Assembly: GCA_963648435.1 (NCBI GenBank) | Contig: CAVJDT010000025.1 | Location: 1 to 25,158 of the forward strand | Reading direction: 5' to 3' | From: UMGS75 sp963648435 | GTDB taxonomy: Bacteria > Bacillota_I > Bacilli_A > ML615J-28 > CAG-313 | DNA: 25,158 bases | Shown: positions 6,934 through 13,816 of the stretch, piece after piece | How the letters are laid out: each line of letters starts with the position of its first letter | Position numbering within the stretch: position 1 is the stretch's first letter | Program-made: the position numbers and the translations under genes | Notes under the pieces: generated by a model | Seen by the model: only the letters and a program-made list of their open reading frames with translations | Told to the model about the DNA's origin: nothing | Databases searched by the model: none

Positions 6934-6969
6934 ATGTGGGAGAGTGACTGTATCACTCATAAACCACAT
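6934..6969 (+). promoter_or_regulatory. L1-binding mRNA site in rplK leader
   Basis: A two-part hairpin: outer stem ATGTGG (6934-6939) with CCACAT (6964-6969), an asymmetric internal loop (GA on the 5' side, ATAAA on the 3' side), inner stem GAGTGA (6942-6947) with TCACTC (6953-6958) and a 5-base loop. The GTGGGAG strand facing ACCAC resembles the L1 site on 23S rRNA helix 77 (GGUGGGAG opposite UACCACC). L1 is known to repress the rplKA mRNA by binding such a mimic. The hairpin ends 14 bases before the AAGGAGG of rplK. Confidence 0.82.
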
Positions 6970-6998
6970 CACACAGACAAGTGAAGGAGGTGTGTCTC

Positions 6999-7430
6999 GT
7001 GGCAAAAGCTAAACAAATTAAAAAAGTCGTTAAGCTACAAATTCAAGCAGGCAAGGCTAATCCAGCTCCACCAGTAGGTCCAGCTCTAGGTCAAGCAGGT
7101 GTTAATATTCAACAATTCTGTAGTCAATTTAACGATAAAACAGCAGGAATGATTGGCTATGTTATTCCCGTAGAAATCTACGTTTATGATGACCGTTCAT
7201 TCACATTTATTACAAAGACCCCACCTGCATCTGACTTATTAAAGAAAGCAGCAGGCATTTCTAAAGGTTCTGATAACTCTAAAAAGAATACAGTTGCTAC
7301 AATTAAACGTGCTAAGTTAATGGAAATTGCACAAATGAAGATGCCAGATCTTAATGCTTACACAGTAGAAACAGCAGCAAACATTGTTGCAGGAACCGCA
7401 AGAAATATGGGTATTGCAATTGAAGATTAG
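6999..7430 (+). CDS. rplK: 50S ribosomal protein L11
   Basis: L11 forms the GTPase-associated centre at the base of the stalk and is the thiostrepton-site protein. From the GTG at 6999 the protein is 143 residues (VAKAKQIKKVVKLQIQ), the standard size. The proline-rich PAPPVGPALGQAGVNI near residue 20 and the C-terminal rRNA-binding part with KTPPASDLLKKAAG are present. I chose GTG 6999 over the in-frame GTG at 6981 because the latter lies on the ribosome binding site AAGGAGG (6984-6990), which is correctly spaced for 6999. The mRNA leader carries an L1-binding hairpin, so translation is expected to be under L1 feedback. Confidence 0.96.
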   Translation: MAKAKQIKKVVKLQIQAGKANPAPPVGPALGQAGVNIQQFCSQFNDKTAGMIGYVIPVEIYVYDDRSFTFITKTPPASDLLKKAAGISKGSDNSKKNTVATIKRAKLMEIAQMKMPDLNAYTVETAANIVAGTARNMGIAIED

Positions 7431-7446
7431 TCTTCAAACAACTAAA

Positions 7447-7476
7447 TAGATTGTAACACAATATTGTGTGAATCTA
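7447..7476 (+). repeat. hairpin with perfect palindrome between rplK and rplA
   Basis: The 14-base perfect palindrome ACACAATATTGTGT (7456-7469) lies inside a longer inverted repeat, TAGATT (7447-7452) with AATCTA (7471-7476). As RNA it folds as a 5-bp upper stem with an ATAT loop, a small bulge and a 6-bp lower stem. No T run follows, so it is not a terminator. It directly precedes the second L1-like site and may be an RNA processing or folding element. Confidence 0.6.
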
Positions 7477-7478
7477 AT

Positions 7479-7507
7479 TGTGGGAGGAAAATCCCGTTTA
7501 TACCACA
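7479..7507 (+). promoter_or_regulatory. second L1-like site before rplA
   Basis: TGTGG (7479-7483) can pair with CCACA (7503-7507). The 5' strand again reads GTGGGAG and the 3' strand ATACCAC, the same motif pair as the leader site at 6934-6969 and 23S helix 77. A short inner stem GGA/TCC (7486-7488 with 7492-7494) leaves a larger 3' internal loop than the first site. The structure ends 3 bases before the AGGAGG of rplA, so binding would block initiation. The inner stem is weak, which lowers certainty. Confidence 0.55.
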
Positions 7508-7525
7508 TTTAGGAGGAAATATAAA

Positions 7526-8218
7526 ATGGCAAAAAGAGGAAAAAAATATCAAGAAGCATTAAAGCTTGTTGACCGTACAAAAAGATATTCATTAGATGAA
7601 GCAGTAGAACTTGCTAAAAAAACTAATATTGCTAAATTTGATGCAACAGTTGAATGTGCAGCTCGTTTAAATATCGACCCTCGTAAAGCTGAACAAAATC
7701 TACGTGGTGCCGTATCATTACCTAATGGTACTGGTAAAACAGTTAGAGTTTTAGTTATCACTAAAGGTGCTAAAATTGAAGAAGCTTTAAAAGCAGGAGC
7801 TGATTATGCGGGTGAAACTGAATATCTAGAAAAAATTAAAGGCGGTTGGTTTGAATTTGATACTGTTATTGCAAGTCCTGATATGATGGGTGAACTTGGT
7901 AAATTAGGTCGTATCTTAGGTCCTAAAGGATTAATGCCAAACCCTAAAACTGGAACAGTAACAATGGATATCGAAAAAGTAGTTAAAGAATTTAAAGCAG
8001 GTAAAGTTGAATACCGTACTGATAAAGTTGGTAATATTCAAGTTCCTGTTGGTAAAGTTTCATTTGATTCTAATAAACTAAAAGAAAATATTCAAACAAT
8101 TTATCGTCAATTAATGCGTATTAAACCTTCAACAGTTAAGGGCGTTTATATGCAAAACTTTACAATCACAACAACAATGGGTCCTGGCATTAAAGTTGCT
8201 ATGGAAACTATTGAATAG
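7526..8218 (+). CDS. rplA: 50S ribosomal protein L1
   Basis: L1 forms the mobile E-site stalk of the 50S subunit and represses its own operon. From ATG 7526 the protein is 230 residues, the usual bacterial size, beginning MAKRGKKYQEALKLVD. The signature GRILGPKGLMPNPKTGTVT and the C-terminal TITTTMGPGIKVA are clear. I reject the in-frame upstream ATG at 7478, which would add 16 residues unlike any L1 N-terminus and would translate through the L1-like hairpin. The chosen start has AGGAGG (7511-7516) at good spacing. Confidence 0.96.
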   Translation: MAKRGKKYQEALKLVDRTKRYSLDEAVELAKKTNIAKFDATVECAARLNIDPRKAEQNLRGAVSLPNGTGKTVRVLVITKGAKIEEALKAGADYAGETEYLEKIKGGWFEFDTVIASPDMMGELGKLGRILGPKGLMPNPKTGTVTMDIEKVVKEFKAGKVEYRTDKVGNIQVPVGKVSFDSNKLKENIQTIYRQLMRIKPSTVKGVYMQNFTITTTMGPGIKVAMETIE

Positions 8219-8261
8219 TTTAAAAAAGTCGTATTAGTATAGTATATAGTATAAAAGTCTC

Positions 8262-8310
8262 TGCCGTAGACAGTAGGTGCTACGTTGTAGCTTAATTTCC
8301 TACCGAGGAA
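8262..8310 (+). promoter_or_regulatory. L10 leader RNA (L10-L12 binding site)
   Basis: The leader contains the recognisable string CCGTAGACAGTAGGTG, an arm GCTAC-GTT-GTAGC (8279-8291), then CTTAA and CCTACCGAGG. GTAGG (8273-8277) pairs with CCTAC (8299-8303) around the arm, with a kink-turn-like asymmetric loop. This matches the known Firmicutes L10 leader, bound by the L10(L12)4 complex to repress rplJ-rplL. It sits immediately upstream of the rplJ ribosome binding site. Confidence 0.88.
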
Positions 8311-8331
8311 AAATTTCAGGAGGTGAAAACA

Positions 8332-8817
8332 ATGAATGAAGCGACAATCGCTAAAAAACAACAAGAGGTCCAAGTTGTAGCAGATAAAATTGCTCAAGCT
8401 GGATCAACAGTATTCGTTGATTACCTAGGATTAACTGTAGCTGAAGTAACTGAACTTCGTAGAAAGCTACATACTGAAAACTGCGAAATGAAAGTTGTTA
8501 AGAACAACATCTTACGTCGTGCATCATCACAAGCAGGTTATTCTGCAGTTGATGAACACTTAGTAGGCCCAAGTGCCCTTGTAACATCACATGATGAAGT
8601 TACAGCCGCAAAACTTGTTTATGCGTTCCTAAAAGACCATGACAAACTAACAGTTAAAGCTGGTATTGTCGGTGGCCAAGTTATGAGTGAAAAAGACTTA
8701 AAGGCTTTATCAACTCTACCAAACAAGGAAGGTATGATCTCAATGCTATTAAGTGTACTACAAGCTCCAATGCGTGGTCTTGCATGTGTTATTAAAGCAG
8801 TATCAGAAAAAGAATAA
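8332..8817 (+). CDS. rplJ: 50S ribosomal protein L10
   Basis: L10 anchors L7/L12 dimers to the ribosomal stalk base. From ATG 8332 it is 161 residues, beginning MNEATIAKKQQEVQVVADKI, with the family core STVFVDYLGLTVAEVTELRRKL, NNILRRA and VGPSALVTSHDE, and a C-terminal helix that binds L12. The in-frame GTG at 8323 is rejected because it lies in the AGGAGGTG ribosome binding site. The L10 leader just upstream implies autogenous control. The gene is followed by rplL 22 bases downstream. Confidence 0.96.
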   Translation: MNEATIAKKQQEVQVVADKIAQAGSTVFVDYLGLTVAEVTELRRKLHTENCEMKVVKNNILRRASSQAGYSAVDEHLVGPSALVTSHDEVTAAKLVYAFLKDHDKLTVKAGIVGGQVMSEKDLKALSTLPNKEGMISMLLSVLQAPMRGLACVIKAVSEKE

Positions 8818-8839
8818 TTAATTAGGAGGAACAAACGAA

Positions 8840-9211
8840 ATGGCAAAAATTAGTAAAGAAGAATTTATTGCAGCTATTAAAGAAATGAGCGTTTTAGAAT
8901 TAAACGATTTAGTAAAGGCAATTGAAGAAGAATTTGGTGTAACCGCAGCAGCTCCAGTAGCAGTTATGGCTGGCGGTGCAGCAGTTGAAGAAGAACAATC
9001 AAATGAAGTTAATTTAGTATTAGTTAACGCAGGTGCTGGTAAGATTGGTGTTATCAAACTAGTGCGTGAAGTTACTGGCTTAGGCTTAAAAGAAGCTAAA
9101 GAACTTGTTGATGGTGCTCCTAAAGCTATCAAAGAAAAAATCACACCAGAAGAAGCAGAATCACTTAAAGCTAAATTTGTTGAAGCTGGCGCTGAAGTTG
9201 AAATTAAATAG
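8840..9211 (+). CDS. rplL: 50S ribosomal protein L7/L12
   Basis: The multicopy stalk protein that recruits translational GTPases. It is 123 residues: an N-terminal dimerisation helix pair (about 1-33), an Ala/Gly-rich hinge (about 34-53, TAAAPVAVMAGGAAVEEE), and the globular C-terminal domain with KIGVIKLVREVTGLGLKEAKELVD. AGGAGG precedes the ATG. A weak terminator follows and separates it from the methyltransferase and rpoBC. Confidence 0.97.
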   Translation: MAKISKEEFIAAIKEMSVLELNDLVKAIEEEFGVTAAAPVAVMAGGAAVEEEQSNEVNLVLVNAGAGKIGVIKLVREVTGLGLKEAKELVDGAPKAIKEKITPEEAESLKAKFVEAGAEVEIK

Positions 9212-9223
9212 TTTTGCTAGCAT

Positions 9224-9252
9224 AAAACCTGGGAATCAAAACTCAGGTTTTT
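9224..9252 (+). terminator. terminator/attenuator after rplL
   Basis: Stem AAAACCTG (9224-9231) with CAGGTTTT (9244-9251), 12-base loop and a short interrupted T tract. The modest T run suggests partial termination, as known for the rplL-rpoB attenuators of other bacteria. Confidence 0.75.
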
Positions 9253-9276
9253 ACTTTATTTAAGGCGGTGAATAAT

Positions 9277-9873
9277 ATGAGTAATCAATACTTCGAAAAC
9301 AATGAAAATTTAAAAAGTGATATTTTTGAAATTAACTATTATTTTAAAAATCATACTATAAAATTTATCAGTGATGCAGGGGTATTTTCACGTAAAGGTA
9401 TTGATTTTGGTAGTAGTTTGTTACTTAAAACAATATGGATAAAAGAAAATACCAAAACTATTCTTGATGTTGGTTGTGGCTATGGAACCATTGGTATTAC
9501 TCTTGGGCTTACTAATCCCAATGTTACAATTGATATGGTTGATGTTAACTTACGTGCCCTTGATTTAACAAGAAAAAATGCTTTAGCAAATTCAATCAAT
9601 AATATTAATGTTTATGAAAGTAATATGTATGAAAATGTGAATAAAACCTTTGATATGATTGTCACTAATCCGCCAATTAGAGCGGGGAAAAAGGTTGTTT
9701 ATGGTATTATTTTAGGCGCGTATGATCATCTAAATGATGGGGGAAGTATGTGGTGTGTAATTCAAAAAAAACAAGGAGCTGAATCAGCACTAAAGGCCTT
9801 AAAAGAAAAATATAAAGATGTAAAAGTTGTTTGTAAAGATAAATTATATTATATTATTGAAGCAATTAAATAG
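9277..9873 (+). CDS. class I SAM-dependent methyltransferase, RsmC-like (YbxB family)
   Basis: A 198-residue Rossmann-fold methyltransferase related to rRNA guanine-N2 methyltransferases. SAM motif I is LDVGCGYGTIG (63-73), an acidic residue at the end of strand 2 is in DMVDVN, and the catalytic NPPIRAGK motif (131-138) has the N-P-P seen in N-methylating enzymes. Bacillus has ybxB at exactly this place between rplL and rpoB, so this is its orthologue by context. The substrate is probably 16S rRNA but is not shown by the sequence. I chose ATG 9277 with AAGGCGGTG upstream rather than the in-frame GTG at 9268, which is part of that site. It is bounded by terminators on both sides. Confidence 0.87.
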   Translation: MSNQYFENNENLKSDIFEINYYFKNHTIKFISDAGVFSRKGIDFGSSLLLKTIWIKENTKTILDVGCGYGTIGITLGLTNPNVTIDMVDVNLRALDLTRKNALANSINNINVYESNMYENVNKTFDMIVTNPPIRAGKKVVYGIILGAYDHLNDGGSMWCVIQKKQGAESALKALKEKYKDVKVVCKDKLYYIIEAIK

Positions 9874-9897
9874 GAAATAATTATAAAGTAAATAATT

Positions 9898-9939
9898 AAT
9901 GAGTGGAAAATTAAATAGTTTTTTTTCACTCATTTTTTT
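9898..9939 (+). terminator. strong terminator before rpoB promoter
   Basis: Stem AATGAGTG (9898-9905) with CACTCATT (9927-9934), extended inward by a G-U and A-T pairs, followed by a T run to 9939. It insulates rpoBC from upstream transcription. Confidence 0.87.
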
Positions 9940-10001
9940 AAAAAAAGTTTAAAATAGGTATAATTTGCTTAAGATTTTTTATTAAAAAAAGTATGTTTTA
10001 C

Positions 10002-10031
10002 TTGACAAATTACTCAAAACTGTAGTATAAT
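10002..10031 (+). promoter_or_regulatory. promoter of rpoB-rpoC
   Basis: Perfect TTGACA (10002-10007), 18-base spacer, perfect TATAAT (10026-10031). A second TATAAT-like -10 occurs upstream at 9959-9964 without a clear -35. Confidence 0.88.
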
Positions 10032-10050
10032 AAGTCGTTATGATATAATG

Positions 10051-10080
10051 TGGTAGAATGCACAATTTTTTGGACTACCA
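10051..10080 (+). promoter_or_regulatory. hairpin in rpoB leader
   Basis: TGGTAG (10051-10056) pairs with CTACCA (10075-10080) around an 18-base loop containing a T6 run. It lies in the untranslated leader, 20 bases before the rpoB ribosome binding site. No T run follows, so a regulatory or stabilising role is more likely than termination. Nothing else is seen in this leader. Confidence 0.45.
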
Positions 10081-10113
10081 GTTTCTCAAATAAAAATAAA
10101 AGAGGTGGATGAT

Positions 10114-13100
10114 TTGAGTTACAAAAATGTACAATATGGCAGAAGTAGAATTCGTCGTAATTATGCGAGAGTTCAAACCAACGTTGAATTACCAAACTTA
10201 ATCGAGGTTCAAACTGAATCATTTAAATGGTTACTAGAAGATGGAATTGCGGAATTATTTAAAGAAATTTCGCCAATTAAAGACCATGGAGATGGTGAAA
10301 AATTTGAACTACATTTTGGTGCACACGAATTTGATGAACCAAAATACACAATTAAAGAAGCTAAAATGCATAGTGTCAACTATTCACGTGCATTAAGAGT
10401 AAATGTTGAATTAGAAAATAAAGAAACCGGTGAAGTAAAAGAAGATAAGATCTTTATGGGTGAATTTCCTGTTATGACACCATGGGGTACATTTATTATC
10501 AATGGCTCAGAACGTGTTATTGTTACCCAAATTGTTCGTTCAGCCGGTGCTTTTTTCTCAGTGGAAGTAGATAAAAAGTCTGGTCAAAGATTATTCTCTG
10601 GTCAAATCATTCCTACTCGTGGAGCTTGGATTGAATTTGAAATGGGCTCTAAAGATATTTGGTATGGTAAATTAGACCGTTCTAAAAAAATTCCTCTAAC
10701 AACGTTTATCCGTGCATTAGGCGTTAAGAGTAATCCTGAAATCATTGATTTATTTGTTGGTCAAGATGAACGCCGACCTAAGAAGATAATTACTTACTTT
10801 AACAATACTTTTAGTAAAGATGATAGTTTTGCGGAAGATGATGCTATTCGCCAATTATATGATGTTTTAAGACCTGGTGAAAAAACATCAGCAGATACGG
10901 CTAGAAAGTTTATCGCAAGTAGATTGTTTGAAGTTCGTCGTTATGACCTTGCAAATGTAGGTAGATACAAAATCAACAAAAAACTTGACGTTGTAACAAG
11001 AGCAGTAGGACATCGTCTTGCAGATGACATTGTAAATCCAGAAACTGGTGAGGTCATTTTACCAGCAGGAACTGAAATCAATTATAAGAAAAATATCGAC
11101 TTAAATGGTGAAAAAGTTAGCACCTATGATATTCTAGATCAAAATCGTGAAGCTTTCCGTAAAACTTTTGAATATGAAATTATGTTACAAGGAAACAGCG
11201 TTGTTTTAGAAGTATTAAACATTTTAGTACGTACTAATGAAGGTGATAGCTATATTAGATTACTAGGTAATGATCAAAGAGAAGATCGTAACCATGTTGT
11301 CTTATCAGATATTTTTGCTGCACTATCTTATTACATTAACCTTCATGTTGGCGTTGGTAAGATTGATGATATTGACCATTTAGGAAACCGTCGTTTACGT
11401 TTAATTGGTGAATTATTACAAAATCAATTCCGTATTGGTTTAACAAAATTAGAAAAGAATGTACGTGACAGAATGTCAACATCCGTTGAAACTAAGAGCG
11501 TAACAGCTCAAAACTTAGTTAACATTCGTCCACTTACTTCAACTATTCGTGAATTCTTTGGTAGTAGCCAATTATCACAATTTATGGACCAAATTAACCC
11601 ATTATCTGAACTTACTCACAAAAGACGTTTATCAGCTTTAGGTCAAGGTGGTTTAACTCGTGATCGTGCTGGTTTTGAAGTTCGTGATGTTCACCCTTCA
11701 CATTATGGACGTATTTGCCCAGTTGAAACTCCTGAAGGTCAAAACATTGGTTTAATTAACTCATTGGCATCATATGCTAGAGCTAATCGTTTTGGATTTA
11801 TTGAAACTCCATATTTGGAAGTTGATAAAAAAGTAATTAAGAAACCAGATGGAACCGAAGAAATTAGAGCTGTAATTACCGATCGTAAGATTTATCTAAC
11901 TGCGGATAAAGAAGAAAAATATGTAATTGCTCAAGCTAACGTTAATATGGCAACAGATCCTGAAACTGGTGAAATTTATATAGATGATGCTAGAAAAGTT
12001 GTAGATGGCGCTGAAATAGTAAATGATATTGTCATCGCACGTAAAGCTGGTGAATTTATTGAAAAACATAAACATGAAGTTGATTTAATTGACGTATCAC
12101 CTAAACAAGTAGTAGCAATTTCAACTGCTTGTATTCCCTTCCTAGAACACGATGATACAACACGTGCACTAATGGGTGCGAACATGCAACGTCAAGCTAT
12201 TCCGCTACTTAAACCAGAGGCTCCATTTGTAGGTACTGGTATTGAATATAAGGCTGCACATGATGCGGGGGTAGCAATTTGTACAGATGTTGATGGTGTT
12301 GTTTCTTATGTTGATGGCTTACGAGTTGAAGTTATTGACAAAGAAGGTAAACCACATAATTTTGAACTTACCAAATATGAACGTTCAAACCACTCAACAT
12401 GTGTTAACCAACGTCCAATTGTTGTAGTTGGCGAAAAAGTAAAGGTTGGTGACATCCTTGCGGATGGACCATCAATGGATCAAGGTGAACTTGCCCTTGG
12501 TCGAAATGTGGTTATTGCTTTTATGACTTGGAATGGTTATAATTTTGAAGATGCGGTTATCATGAGTGAACGTTTAGTTCAAGATGATGTTTACACATCA
12601 ATTCATATCGAAGAATATCATGTTGAAGTACGTGATACAAAACTTGGTAAAGAAGAAATCACCGCTGACCTTGATGGTGAAAGTAAAGATTCAATTGCTA
12701 ATCTAGATGAACATGGTATTGTAAGAATTGGTTCAGAAGTTAAAGAAGGAGATACCCTTGTTGGTAAAGTAACCCCAAAAGGCCAAACTGAACCTACTCC
12801 TGAAGAACGTTTAAGTCAAGCCTTATTCTCAGATAACTCTAAAGAAGTAAGAGTTACTTCTCTAAAGGTTCCACATGGTGGTGGTGGTATCGTCAATAAA
12901 ATTGAACGTTTCACAAGAAAAAGTGGTGCGGAGTTACCTCCTGGAGTTAATGAAGTAGTACGTGTTTATATTGTTCAAAAACGTAAAATTTCCGAAGGCG
13001 ATAAAATGTCAGGTCGTCATGGTAATAAAGGTGTTATCTCCAAAATATTACCAATTGAAGATATGCCATTTATGTCAGATGGTACCCCAATTGATATTAT

Positions 13101-13800
13101 GTTAAACCCACAAGGTGTTCCATCACGTATGAATATTGGACAAGTACTAGAAATCCACTTAGGTATGGCAGCGAAAAAACTTGGTGTTCATGTTGCAACA
13201 CCGGTATTTGATGGTGTAAGACATGAAGACTTAGTAGCCATTATGAAAGAAGCTCGTGAAAAAGATAAAGCTGATGCTCTTGCGGATCCTCGTAATGCAA
13301 AAACAATATTTGATGAAAATGGTAAAACATATTTATATGATGGTCGTACAGGACGTCAATTTGATAATAAAATTTCAGTAGGTGTCATGTATATGATTAA
13401 ACTTGCCCACATGGTTGATGATAAACTACATGCTCGTAGTGAAGGTCCTTATACACTAGTTACACAACAACCAATGGGTGGTAAAGCCCAAAATGGTGGA
13501 CAACGTTTTGGTGAAATGGAAGTTTGGGCTCTAGAAGCATATGGTGCTGCCCATACTTTACAAGAAATGATGACAATTAAGTCTGATGATATTATTGGTC
13601 GTAACAAAGTTTATAAAGCTATCATTGATGGTGAGGCTTTACCTACTCCAGGTATTCCTGAAGCCTTCCGGGCTTTAATCAAGGAATTACAAGGTTTAGG
13701 CTTAAGAGTTCGCTTAATTGATGAAAATGGTAAAGATGTTGCGAATGAAAGTTTAGTTGATCAATTTGCTGAAGTACAAGCAAGCAAAAGAGGACTATAA
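10114..13800 (+). CDS. rpoB: DNA-directed RNA polymerase subunit beta
   Basis: The beta subunit of core RNA polymerase, 1228 residues from the TTG at 10114 (MSYKNVQYGRSRIRRNYARV). GAGGTG (10102-10107) fits this start; the in-frame GTG at 10105 lies inside that site. The rifampicin pocket reads SSQLSQFMDQINPLSELTHK (484-503) with Asp492, His502 and Ser507 equal to E. coli D516, H526 and S531. Active-site segments KMSGRHGNKGVIS and NPQGVPSRMNIGQVLE, and the C-terminal MGGKAQNGGQRFGEMEVWALEAYGA clamp region, are intact. Own promoter and leader; rpoC follows 16 bases downstream. Confidence 0.98.
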   Translation: MSYKNVQYGRSRIRRNYARVQTNVELPNLIEVQTESFKWLLEDGIAELFKEISPIKDHGDGEKFELHFGAHEFDEPKYTIKEAKMHSVNYSRALRVNVELENKETGEVKEDKIFMGEFPVMTPWGTFIINGSERVIVTQIVRSAGAFFSVEVDKKSGQRLFSGQIIPTRGAWIEFEMGSKDIWYGKLDRSKKIPLTTFIRALGVKSNPEIIDLFVGQDERRPKKIITYFNNTFSKDDSFAEDDAIRQLYDVLRPGEKTSADTARKFIASRLFEVRRYDLANVGRYKINKKLDVVTRAVGHRLADDIVNPETGEVILPAGTEINYKKNIDLNGEKVSTYDILDQNREAFRKTFEYEIMLQGNSVVLEVLNILVRTNEGDSYIRLLGNDQREDRNHVVLSDIFAALSYYINLHVGVGKIDDIDHLGNRRLRLIGELLQNQFRIGLTKLEKNVRDRMSTSVETKSVTAQNLVNIRPLTSTIREFFGSSQLSQFMDQINPLSELTHKRRLSALGQGGLTRDRAGFEVRDVHPSHYGRICPVETPEGQNIGLINSLASYARANRFGFIETPYLEVDKKVIKKPDGTEEIRAVITDRKIYLTADKEEKYVIAQANVNMATDPETGEIYIDDARKVVDGAEIVNDIVIARKAGEFIEKHKHEVDLIDVSPKQVVAISTACIPFLEHDDTTRALMGANMQRQAIPLLKPEAPFVGTGIEYKAAHDAGVAICTDVDGVVSYVDGLRVEVIDKEGKPHNFELTKYERSNHSTCVNQRPIVVVGEKVKVGDILADGPSMDQGELALGRNVVIAFMTWNGYNFEDAVIMSERLVQDDVYTSIHIEEYHVEVRDTKLGKEEITADLDGESKDSIANLDEHGIVRIGSEVKEGDTLVGKVTPKGQTEPTPEERLSQALFSDNSKEVRVTSLKVPHGGGGIVNKIERFTRKSGAELPPGVNEVVRVYIVQKRKISEGDKMSGRHGNKGVISKILPIEDMPFMSDGTPIDIMLNPQGVPSRMNIGQVLEIHLGMAAKKLGVHVATPVFDGVRHEDLVAIMKEAREKDKADALADPRNAKTIFDENGKTYLYDGRTGRQFDNKISVGVMYMIKLAHMVDDKLHARSEGPYTLVTQQPMGGKAQNGGQRFGEMEVWALEAYGAAHTLQEMMTIKSDDIIGRNKVYKAIIDGEALPTPGIPEAFRALIKELQGLGLRVRLIDENGKDVANESLVDQFAEVQASKRGL

Positions 13801-13816
13801 AAAGAGGTGAATAAAT

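Noticed and set aside
7478..7525. 16-residue N-terminal extension of L1
   Set aside because: Unlike any L1 N-terminus, overlaps the L1-like hairpin, and the start at 7526 has a well-placed AGGAGG.
8211..8261. Possible promoter (TATAGT/TATAAA-like) just upstream of the L10 leader
   Set aside because: No -35 at acceptable distance; AT-rich sequence makes such -10 matches common, and read-through from rplA is sufficient.
8818..9144. 108-codon minus-strand frame opposite rplL
   Set aside because: Shadow of the highly biased rplL coding sequence; its Ala/Ser/Pro-rich product has no recognisable domain.
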